Assembly (NCBI GenBank): GCA_022509205.1
Contig: JAFLTR010000005.1
Location: 1-61,145 of the forward strand
Length of the DNA stretch: 61,145 nt
Source: Muribaculaceae bacterium
GTDB taxonomy: Bacteria; Bacteroidota; Bacteroidia; Bacteroidales; Muribaculaceae
Direction: 5' to 3'
Shown here: piece after piece, positions 46,521-54,573 of the stretch
Layout: the number at the start of each line of letters is the position of its first letter
Position numbering within the stretch: the first letter of the stretch is position 1
The notes under the pieces: model-generated
What the model saw: the letters and a program-made list of their open reading frames with translations, nothing else
Told to the model about the DNA's origin: nothing
Database searches by the model: none
Made by a program: the position numbers and the translations under genes

Positions 46521-48089
46521 TTATTCACGATCATAGATAAGATCGCCGGGGGTGCGTTGCAATAGGTTTTTCATTACTATAAACACGGTAAGAATCGCCG
46601 AACCGATAACGATAATCACGGCCCATAGCGTCTTAAGGCTGTTAAGAGAAAGATAGCTGAATCCCTCTTCCTTTTCAATATGGGCCAAGGATAGGAAAAT
46701 CTGAAGAAGCCATGCTGCCAGAAGAGCCACTCCCACAGCACCGACCACTATAACTAGAACTATGAAAACGTATGTTCTTATTAATTCTTTAGTGCTGATA
46801 CCGAAAGCCTTAAATGTGCCAAGATTCCTCTTCACCTTCTGGAAATAACTTTGAAGCATATTGATAACGAAGAGAATGATGCAAACCAAAGAAAATGCTA
46901 TCATTGACCAAGAGAGGATATTAGCCATAACGGAAACGTCATTGAAGTTCTCTTTGGCATTAACCTGACTCATTTCAATCTTCACACGGTAATTGTCGTT
47001 GGCGAAATTTTCAAATGCCCGGATACTGTCAAGGCTGTTGAAATTAATAGATATGAACTGACTCGTAGAGAGCTCATTGTCTACTGTACGATAGTTGAAA
47101 AGACGCTTTATATCTTTTTCTCCTGCAGTTTCTTTAATTTTACGGGCTGTAGATTGAAATACATCTATCGGCAAATCAAAATCATTGAAGAATACAGAAA
47201 TGGTACGACCTTTTTTCCAACTTTGTAGTTCTGGTTTCTCATCCTCCATAATATCAAACCGTGTGTTCAATGAGTCAGGCACCGCTTTCTGCACTATCCC
47301 CCTAAATTCTTCATCTGAGATCTCTTCCGGCACAAAAAAGAGTAAAGTTGATTGATAATCACGATTGTTCATATCAAGTGGATAGGAGTGATCATCCATA
47401 TCTTGTTCGAGGAAGAACCTGGATGAAATCATATCCATATTTCCCGGGAGTCTCTTTACCACTCCTAGTAATGGCATCGGAACTGCGGCTCTTTCACCGT
47501 CAAACATTTCTACCCCTAAGGTATCTGCCCCTTCGCTTAGACGTAGATAATCTATATATGCCGGTATATTTGATTCATTATACCCTAATTTCTTTAATAC
47601 TTCTCCTGTAATAACAAATCCGAAGGCCCTGTCTTGAAGTTTTTCAAAAGGAATACCACTATTGGCCACGATATTGCTCTTATCTAATATTGCTCTTACG
47701 AGTTTGCTGTCGATATTATTAAAGAATCTACCCTGGAGATAATGCACCGCACCATTTCTTCCAATAAAGGAATAAGCCATATAGTTGTCAGATTGTACAT
47801 CGCCGAAAAGGTAATGTTCCTGTATTTCCTGATCATTGAGTGCTCTCCGTAAACCATTGAAATCACTTGAATCATAACTTTTGGATATACTTACCCAGTT
47901 AGTAAAGGGGTCATCCATTTTCATAGCCAGATATTTCAAGCTTCCGTTGCTGAAAGCAATCGAGACAAAAGTGGCCGTGAGCACTATAGCCAAGAGCCAG
48001 AGATTTATCCAGTTCTTGCCTAATACCTCTCTATTCTCTCGTCTTATAAGAAGCTTCAGGTATTCTTTCTGTTTCTGTTGGCTTGCCAT
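46521..48089 (-). CDS. FtsX/MacB-type ABC transporter permease
   Basis: A 522-aa protein with one N-terminal membrane helix (about residues 28-48, INLWLLAIVLTATFVSIAF), a large periplasmic domain of about 330 residues and three C-terminal helices (SWSMIAFSLVCIILFVINML, YVFIVLVIVVGAVGVALLAAWLL, LWAVIIVIGSAILTVFIVM). This is the MacB/LolC/FtsX topology. Its partner ATPase gene is 7 bp upstream. Such permeases often act as mechanical or signal transmitters rather than transporters. TagS of Pseudomonas T6SS control has the same family and place next to kinase genes. Confidence 0.9.
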   Translation of the reverse strand: MASQQKQKEYLKLLIRRENREVLGKNWINLWLLAIVLTATFVSIAFSNGSLKYLAMKMDDPFTNWVSISKSYDSSDFNGLRRALNDQEIQEHYLFGDVQSDNYMAYSFIGRNGAVHYLQGRFFNNIDSKLVRAILDKSNIVANSGIPFEKLQDRAFGFVITGEVLKKLGYNESNIPAYIDYLRLSEGADTLGVEMFDGERAAVPMPLLGVVKRLPGNMDMISSRFFLEQDMDDHSYPLDMNNRDYQSTLLFFVPEEISDEEFRGIVQKAVPDSLNTRFDIMEDEKPELQSWKKGRTISVFFNDFDLPIDVFQSTARKIKETAGEKDIKRLFNYRTVDNELSTSQFISINFNSLDSIRAFENFANDNYRVKIEMSQVNAKENFNDVSVMANILSWSMIAFSLVCIILFVINMLQSYFQKVKRNLGTFKAFGISTKELIRTYVFIVLVIVVGAVGVALLAAWLLQIFLSLAHIEKEEGFSYLSLNSLKTLWAVIIVIGSAILTVFIVMKNLLQRTPGDLIYDRE

Positions 48090-48096
48090 ATCCTTT

Positions 48097-48978
48097 TTAT
48101 TTACCCCTTAAAAAATCTTCAAACTCCGATGCTTGGAAAGTTAAAATTCCATTGCTCCATTCTGAGCGGTCCTCATTCGGAATGAAAATGCATTTTTCAT
48201 CTATTCTGCCATAAGCCACCTCTTCGTCAGAATCGGGTGTGTGAGGTCTCGTTTCCTTTCTGATTTTGACGATCATGTCGGCAAAACTTCTTGAGAGATG
48301 CATATCGTGGCTTACAATTATTGCTGAACTTCCAGGCAATTCATCAAGTTTGTCGGACAGTATCTTCATCACTTTCTGTGCATTTTCTCCGTCAAGGTTG
48401 CCAGTAGGTTCGTCACCGAATAAAACAGTAAAATCCGGTAGGATAGCTCTTGCAAAAGCCAAACGTTGTTGCTGTCCTCCTGAAAGCTCCACAGCCATCC
48501 TCTCTTCATCGATATGTTCAAGTCCTAAATCATTTAATGTCTTCTTGGCTCTTTGATAACAATGGAATTTGCTGTAGCCCTGAAGCATACGGGTAAATGC
48601 AATATTCTCGTATGCAGTGAAATTCTTCATCAAGTTAGTGCTTTGGAAGATAAAGCTGAAGTTTTTTAGTCTGAAATCCGACAACGATCTTTCCTTTTTT
48701 CCTTCCCACAAACTCTTAAGATTGATAGTTTTATCTTTCTCACCATCAAATTCATGGAAAAGGAATTGCACTTCTTTATCCGGCACGATTGTGTTATTCA
48801 TCATGCCCAAAGTCTCGAGAATTGTACTCTTCCCTATACCGGATTCACCTACGATAAAAATTTTCTTACCTTTGGGAATCCCCAGCCGGTCGATTTCAAG
48901 GACCACTTTCGACTTCCCCTCCCGGTAGTTTTTATCGTAGGAGCATCTGAGATTTTCTATTTCAAATATATTTTGCAT
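48097..48978 (-). CDS. LolD/MacB-type ABC transporter ATPase
   Basis: A 293-aa ATPase. Walker A is GESGIGKST, the Q-loop region is NFSFIFQSTNLM, the signature is ELSGGQQQRLAFARA and Walker B is VLFGDEPTGNLDG, followed by ASAIIVSHDMHLSR. The C-terminal extension (about 50 residues, GRIDEKCIFIPNEDRSEWSNG...) is longer than in LolD and may contact other operon proteins. It forms a complex with the permease at 46521-48089. Confidence 0.92.
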   Translation of the reverse strand: MQNIFEIENLRCSYDKNYREGKSKVVLEIDRLGIPKGKKIFIVGESGIGKSTILETLGMMNNTIVPDKEVQFLFHEFDGEKDKTINLKSLWEGKKERSLSDFRLKNFSFIFQSTNLMKNFTAYENIAFTRMLQGYSKFHCYQRAKKTLNDLGLEHIDEERMAVELSGGQQQRLAFARAILPDFTVLFGDEPTGNLDGENAQKVMKILSDKLDELPGSSAIIVSHDMHLSRSFADMIVKIRKETRPHTPDSDEEVAYGRIDEKCIFIPNEDRSEWSNGILTFQASEFEDFLRGK

Positions 48979-49019
48979 CTACTCTAGGTTCAATTATTTT
49001 ACTATCCTCTAATGTTTTC

Positions 49020-51434
49020 TTATGGCAAGTCTTCTACGGGTACCCAGTAATACTTGGTATTGTTACTTTCGAAGGCATAGAGATAGTTAGACTTTCTTAT
49101 ACGACGAACCCTCTCGTACTTGTCGCAGAAGTCATTTACCAAAGTCTGGAATTTATCATTGGGAACCTTATGAATATCAGCAAGATCCATCAATGAATAG
49201 TTCAAGGCATCCGTAGTGACATTAAGACCTGAAATCATGTTCATAACGTCGGCTATACCCTTTTGGTCCATTTCGGCTTCAGTTATATCAGGCACCATAG
49301 CCCTTAACAACGCCTTGACAGCATCAATATACGGTTTACGGTTATTGGATTCCTTTACTTCCTGAGCATTATTGTAGACTTGCTGCAGACTTTCCAAAAG
49401 ATTGTCAAGTTCAGCGGTTGACATGAATACAATAGGTTTCCAATACTCACGTCCACTTTTGTCCTTCTTAGCGACGTAAGAAGTTGTAGCAATTGCAACA
49501 TTCTTTTTCAGGAGATCGTCTGCGAGTTCTTTACCCAATTTACTGTAAAGGAACTGGAGATCCATTTCATTAAGAACATTACTTGCATTCTCGAAACCGG
49601 AGCTGATGGTGGTGCTACCAATCTGAAGCACATTAAGCTGTTCTTGGATTGCATTACTGAAGTTCCCAATGTTGTCAGTAATAAGTCTGGATAGGTTGTT
49701 TGGATCCATATCCCTACCTTCATCTTCAAACCTTACAGCTCCCACAAACAATTGCTTGTTATCTTTATTATCGAAGTCATAACCTAATTTAGATGGTTTG
49801 AAGCGTGGTTTTGCAGAAATGTTTCTACGGCTGTATTGGCCATCGACATTCTGTTTTACGAATTTACCCATCTGAGAGTTAAACAGCTGCCAGGGCTCTG
49901 CGGCATTGTTTCTTACCTGGTAGGACATCAGATGAACATTATTATCTACCATTTTCTTTAGCAACTGATCTGCACTAAGTGCTTTTGTATCGTTAAGATC
50001 ATTTCCACAGTCTCCAATCACGAGCATAAGGTTAGCATGATCAGGTGTATATCCTATTTTTTTGGCATCAAGTGCAGTTTCAAGACCTTTATACAGCGCC
50101 TCTGTGTGTGTATGATCGTTAGGTGAAGAATTAGCACCATAACCTAAATTACCTACATTATCAAGGAATTTAGAAAGACGAGGGTCATTGGCATCCACTA
50201 ATGGTAATGTTTCCACCAAAGCATCGCCATCGGCATAGTCACGGTAAATTACTACAGAAGCTTTCACTCTGTATTTGTTACGATCAAAATAATCGAAACT
50301 CTGTTGGATTGATTTCTTCACAGAAGCGAAATAAGGTTTCATGGAAGAAGTGCCGTCAATCACGAAAATCAGGTTGATATTTTCAAGCTGATTAGACAGT
50401 TCCTCAATTTTTTTTCTTGACTCCGCTACTGCCTTGTTCTCTACATTAACTACTCGTACATCTTTTCCACTATTGCCAAAAGATGTGCATTTGTAAATGT
50501 CTTGTTTCTTAGTATCGTTGTCAAGGATGGGAAAACGCGTCATGTAAGGATCCATACGATAATAGGAGTATTTGCTCTTATCACGCTCGTATTTATTACC
50601 GTAGACATACCCAGAAGCGGTTGACTTAAGGTCGGGATCGGCATAGAATTTATATACTTTGCCTTCCGGGCTGTTGAAATAAGCTACATCATCTGGATTC
50701 CAGTTTGGTTCCAGACAAGAACGTTGGTTCCAGGGGGTATATGACTTATTGCTGACCCAACCGAAGAGCATCTGGTCGGATGCTCCTTTAAGTGCCGACT
50801 GACGTGCAAGCAACACAAGGCCTGTCTTTGGATCGGTCTTCATTACATAGTAAAAGGTCATATCAGTCTTGATACCAGCCGGATCTTGTTTGGTTTCAGG
50901 ATTTGTGTAAACAAATCCCAAATCGTTGTTGCTCTGACCCGCATTGTCAAGGTTAGCCACCAAAAGAGCTTTCTGATAGATATCTTTATCGTCTACCGGA
51001 CAGGATTGCCACAACAAAAGATTTGACATCGGAACCCATCCTCGGGATTTTGCCACTTCTGAGATCTGCGGGTGGGTCGTTCCTTCTTTGGGTTCAGTAT
51101 AGACCAGAGCATATCCATCTTTTATATCGGCTATCCTCAGTTTTTCATTAAATTTCAGTTCATCTACTTTTTTAGAAGATTTCGGAGCATCGTAAGTGGG
51201 ATTGTTTCCTCTGTCAGAAAAAACAGTCCAATGAGTTCCCGTTGAATTCCCTTTCTGTCCCCAATTGCCTGATTTTAGCAATTGGTTGACTTCCTTCTCT
51301 TTAACTAAGTCCTGTTTGATTACAGCCGGTTGAAACACAGTAACCTGAGCCGGAAGGGCTGTTTGTGAATAACCCTGCAAAGTTGTGGTAGCTATGAAAG
51401 CAACCCCTAACCAAATATTTCTTTTATTAGTCAT
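49020..51434 (-). CDS. Periplasmic SH3-like/vWA protein
   Basis: An 804-aa protein with a signal peptide (WLGVAFIATTTLQGYSQ). An SH3-like region (about residues 90-145; ELKFNEKLRIADIKDGYALVYTEP ... SRGWVPMSNLLLW) is followed by a second segment with a similar VSNKSYTPW end, and then a vWA domain from about 353 (LIFVIDGTSSMKPYFASV; MIDAS-like D360-G-T-S-S, with Thr where Ser is usual). The rest is helical with no known family. It is probably a periplasmic binding or sensing hub. It is 41 bp upstream of the ABC ATPase gene. Confidence 0.8.
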   Translation of the reverse strand: MTNKRNIWLGVAFIATTTLQGYSQTALPAQVTVFQPAVIKQDLVKEKEVNQLLKSGNWGQKGNSTGTHWTVFSDRGNNPTYDAPKSSKKVDELKFNEKLRIADIKDGYALVYTEPKEGTTHPQISEVAKSRGWVPMSNLLLWQSCPVDDKDIYQKALLVANLDNAGQSNNDLGFVYTNPETKQDPAGIKTDMTFYYVMKTDPKTGLVLLARQSALKGASDQMLFGWVSNKSYTPWNQRSCLEPNWNPDDVAYFNSPEGKVYKFYADPDLKSTASGYVYGNKYERDKSKYSYYRMDPYMTRFPILDNDTKKQDIYKCTSFGNSGKDVRVVNVENKAVAESRKKIEELSNQLENINLIFVIDGTSSMKPYFASVKKSIQQSFDYFDRNKYRVKASVVIYRDYADGDALVETLPLVDANDPRLSKFLDNVGNLGYGANSSPNDHTHTEALYKGLETALDAKKIGYTPDHANLMLVIGDCGNDLNDTKALSADQLLKKMVDNNVHLMSYQVRNNAAEPWQLFNSQMGKFVKQNVDGQYSRRNISAKPRFKPSKLGYDFDNKDNKQLFVGAVRFEDEGRDMDPNNLSRLITDNIGNFSNAIQEQLNVLQIGSTTISSGFENASNVLNEMDLQFLYSKLGKELADDLLKKNVAIATTSYVAKKDKSGREYWKPIVFMSTAELDNLLESLQQVYNNAQEVKESNNRKPYIDAVKALLRAMVPDITEAEMDQKGIADVMNMISGLNVTTDALNYSLMDLADIHKVPNDKFQTLVNDFCDKYERVRRIRKSNYLYAFESNNTKYYWVPVEDLP

Positions 51435-51440
51435 GTCGGA

Positions 51441-52082
51441 TTAGTATTGTGATCTGTATGTTTTTGTAAATTCATTTATATTACCAAGATTTTTTTCTCC
51501 GAAAAGATCTCCTTCCGGGAGGCGGTCTTCTCGGGATTCATACATCCTGTAGGTGACCCTCCCCCCCTTTATATTGGGGATATCGAGGGCAAAGAACAAG
51601 GGTGCTATGATAGACTCGTTATTATTGAGAGTCCAGAACTTCGGATTAACATAAAAATCAAAAGCCGCTGAATCATAGTTCAGATATTTTTTACCATCTG
51701 TGGCCTTACTCACGAATTCATTCTCGTTGAGAAGCTGAATTATCTTTTCGATATCAGTTTCCGCGTCTACATCGTGAGAGACTCTTTCATTCAATTCAGC
51801 CAAGAGTATATCATCGAATTCGGATTCATTCTGCAGCTTATCGTTGTAAACCACAATTATGGGATTAATACCGGAGGAAAGATATATAATGAGGTCGGAA
51901 GCTTGTTCCATAGCATCAATCCTATAGTCGTGCAACCGCGGGATGAGCCTCTGAATCGGAGTCTCTGAATCATGAGCGATATAGACTACCTGAAATTTCT
52001 TTTCACTTTTAGGCACCTCTCCCTGTGCCACTACAGGCAAAAAAGCTCCAAGAATGGTGAGAATCAATAAAAGTTTTTTCAT
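51441..52082 (-). CDS. Small periplasmic protein of unknown function
   Basis: A 213-aa protein with a signal peptide (MKKLLLILTILGAFLPVVAQ). I see no known family. There is an alpha/beta segment (FQVVYIAHDSETPIQRLIPRLHD ... ASDLIIYLSSGINPIIVVYN) and a C-terminal region with NPKFWTLNNNESIIAPLFFA. ATG 52082 begins the signal peptide and lies 16 bp after the upstream stop; an in-frame ATG nine codons earlier is less likely. It lies between the zinc-ribbon protein and the vWA protein genes. Confidence 0.65.
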   Translation of the reverse strand: MKKLLLILTILGAFLPVVAQGEVPKSEKKFQVVYIAHDSETPIQRLIPRLHDYRIDAMEQASDLIIYLSSGINPIIVVYNDKLQNESEFDDILLAELNERVSHDVDAETDIEKIIQLLNENEFVSKATDGKKYLNYDSAAFDFYVNPKFWTLNNNESIIAPLFFALDIPNIKGGRVTYRMYESREDRLPEGDLFGEKNLGNINEFTKTYRSQY

Positions 52083-52098
52083 AAGAGGAGAAGGTTGA

Positions 52099-52980
52099 TT
52101 AATCTGCATAAACGGGCTGGATGGTCATTTCCACTATCTGATTTGTATTGTCGTCATATCTGACATTCAAAACTTTCATATTTGACCAAAGTCCCATATT
52201 GACTTGTTGTAAAAGTTTACTGAAACTGGTAGGAGCGACATCATCACTCTGAAGGCCGTTATATCGAAAGTTTATTTTTTGTGCAAAGTGGGGATTAGCT
52301 GAAAGCACGGCACTGTTGCCGGTATTTAACATCTGATTGATAAGACCTTGCACCTGAACCACGCTAAGCTTCGGCAAAGTGGCTTCCGGAAATTTCACAC
52401 AACCGGTCACAACATTATATGCCTCCCAATTTTGCTCACCTTTATTTACGGTTAATTTAATTCTGTAAGAACCCATTGAGTCCTCTGCGGGTGGTACTTT
52501 TGTGAAAGATCCGTCTGAAGAAGACATCACCAATTTACCCGTAGCGAAATCATAAAGCTCATATTTATTATCGGCATTTTCAGGTAGGTTGTTACCCTTA
52601 AAGGAGAATGAGTAGGTTTTGGTTTTTGGATCTGCTTTAAAATCGTCATTATAGATTAATGTAATTTCACGAATAGGCTCTCCTACAATTTGCACAGGAG
52701 ATTCTTCATTTACCACTTCCTGCTTGAGAACTGACTCTTCGGCTTCCAATTCCGGAATATCCTCCATATCAGCCTTACCGTAGAAAATAAATTTCAGACC
52801 AACACCCAGACCGACGGCAGCGATAAATGCTATTCCGGCCCAAAGATAGGTCTTGTTGAGGCTCTTCTTCGCTTTATAGTAATCAACGTTATCTGATTCG
52901 CATGAGGGGCATTTCACCTCTTGCGAATCATCGGCCATAAAAGCCAATCCGCAACTTTTACATTGAAAATTTTTATCCAT
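52099..52980 (-). CDS. Zinc-ribbon membrane protein
   Basis: A 293-aa protein. The N-terminal zinc ribbon has Cys7-x2-Cys10 and Cys24-x2-Cys27 (QCKSCG, KCPSCE) and is cytosolic. A membrane helix follows at about 45-66, and then a periplasmic part that looks Ig-like at about 105-200 (REITLIYNDDFKADPKT ... GEQNWEAYNVVTG) with a C-terminal alpha/beta segment. The layout suggests an adaptor across the inner membrane. It is 6 bp after the barrel gene. Confidence 0.8.
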   Translation of the reverse strand: MDKNFQCKSCGLAFMADDSQEVKCPSCESDNVDYYKAKKSLNKTYLWAGIAFIAAVGLGVGLKFIFYGKADMEDIPELEAEESVLKQEVVNEESPVQIVGEPIREITLIYNDDFKADPKTKTYSFSFKGNNLPENADNKYELYDFATGKLVMSSSDGSFTKVPPAEDSMGSYRIKLTVNKGEQNWEAYNVVTGCVKFPEATLPKLSVVQVQGLINQMLNTGNSAVLSANPHFAQKINFRYNGLQSDDVAPTSFSKLLQQVNMGLWSNMKVLNVRYDDNTNQIVEMTIQPVYAD

Positions 52981-52986
52981 TATTTT

Positions 52987-54573
52987 TTAGAATTTTACTA
53001 TTAATCCTATGTTTAATTTTAATCCACTTCTCTTTATGTTGCCTACATAATCAGTTAGAGAATGTAACATCGTACCTTCCGAGGCAGTGTAAGTGGCAAA
53101 GGCCTGAGATTCGGTAATAGATCCGGTGATAAGTTCTCCCGGCTGACGTGTGTTGACTATTACATTGGAAAATCCAACCTGATAATTTATGCCTGCTTCT
53201 ATCGAGAGAGGTCCATAGATTTTTGCCCTTACTCCAAGTCCACCGAAACCATCAAAAGCTGCTCCGTTGAACTTTAAGTCATTGTTGGTGCTCTCATCAA
53301 TTGTTGAGTTTCCGAAATCATTCATATATGGAGCATTAATCATAAGGTCGCCGTATTCCGGATAGACACCGTATGCGTACATATCTCCGGTGAACCTGTT
53401 GACCTTGCTCCCCATATTACAATACATCTTGACCCCAACTTGTAAATAGGCGCTTACGTATTTTGAGAATTTGTATTCAAAATCTCCATAAATGGGGATT
53501 GTCAGATGGTTTAAAGAAATGCCCTGAGAAAGGTTAGTAATCTCATAATAGCGTGTATAGGCAACTCCGTCAATATCGGCCGAACCCGGAGCTGCATAGT
53601 TATAGTTCAAATCGCCCACCGCTAAATCAATTTTCCCTGTGGAATATCCCAGACCTGTCATCAGGTTGATCTTAAAATTACCTTTCATTGGAAGTATGTA
53701 GCCAAAGTCCAGACCGAATTCCATGCTGGAACTGGAAATATCCATAAGAGATGCACTGTCATCAATTGTAAAGCTCCTCCCAAGTGAGATATTCACTCTC
53801 GGCTTCAGCATAAACTTTCGGGGATGAAACGTAATATTCAGTTTTCTACATTCACCTTCCGAAGCTATTACCTTCATGTTCATATCATCGTCTGGATAAC
53901 TGAGGTTATATGGCAGAGGAATGAAAGCTTGATCAAACACATTGAAGTTAAGCTTCTGCCCATTGTTGGTTACCTCTCTATTGCGTGGATCATCATATTC
54001 CACTATAGCAAAATCCTTTCCTAAACGCGGACGATTGCTGTCAATGTTGCCTGTCAGTGAAATAATCTGTATCTCACCGGTGGCTTTATTCATCTCCAAC
54101 ACCATCTTCATCTGATAGTCTGCACCATAATAATTATTGGAAGAGAGTATGGCGCCACAGGAATTGTTATACCTCATCTCTTTCTCAAAAAGAAGCGGCA
54201 TAACTATTGTTTCTCCCATGTCTTGAATTTCGCCTCTCCTGACATTCTTAAGTTTGATGGCCGGACTAATGGCATTGTTTTTAAAAAGCTCTACATATTC
54301 CTGTAGCGGAAGGGTCTCTTCCGCGGAAATTCCCAAAAGATCGTTGAATATTTCCTGATTTTCATCGGCAAACAAACTCAGATATTCTCCTATATCCTCA
54401 GTGCTCCTTAAAGTCGAATTGTATTCATAGTTATCAAGCAATCTCAGACTCTTCAGAAGGAAATCCCTTTCTTCGGTCAAAGAAAGACCTTGAGCATTAG
54501 CGCACATTGAAATGCCAAGCAAGCTGATTGAAGCCAATATTTTTTTCGTTGTATTTTCCATAGCCGGCCTCAT
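52987..54573 (-). CDS. Outer-membrane beta-barrel protein
   Basis: A 528-aa protein with a signal peptide (ILASISLLGISMCANAQ). About 215 residues form an N-terminal periplasmic region (LTEERDFLLKSLRLLDNYEY ...), and the rest is amphipathic strands (MLKPRVNISLGRSF, MEFGLDFGYILPM, FKINLMTGLGYSTG, GPLSIEAGINYQVGF) ending in KLNIGLIVKF, with a C-terminal Phe as is typical of outer-membrane barrels. Its start overlaps the giant protein's stop by 4 bp (ATGA), indicating translational coupling. The family is not clear to me. It could be an export, anchor or sensor partner of the giant protein. Confidence 0.8.
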   Translation of the reverse strand: MRPAMENTTKKILASISLLGISMCANAQGLSLTEERDFLLKSLRLLDNYEYNSTLRSTEDIGEYLSLFADENQEIFNDLLGISAEETLPLQEYVELFKNNAISPAIKLKNVRRGEIQDMGETIVMPLLFEKEMRYNNSCGAILSSNNYYGADYQMKMVLEMNKATGEIQIISLTGNIDSNRPRLGKDFAIVEYDDPRNREVTNNGQKLNFNVFDQAFIPLPYNLSYPDDDMNMKVIASEGECRKLNITFHPRKFMLKPRVNISLGRSFTIDDSASLMDISSSSMEFGLDFGYILPMKGNFKINLMTGLGYSTGKIDLAVGDLNYNYAAPGSADIDGVAYTRYYEITNLSQGISLNHLTIPIYGDFEYKFSKYVSAYLQVGVKMYCNMGSKVNRFTGDMYAYGVYPEYGDLMINAPYMNDFGNSTIDESTNNDLKFNGAAFDGFGGLGVRAKIYGPLSIEAGINYQVGFSNVIVNTRQPGELITGSITESQAFATYTASEGTMLHSLTDYVGNIKRSGLKLNIGLIVKF

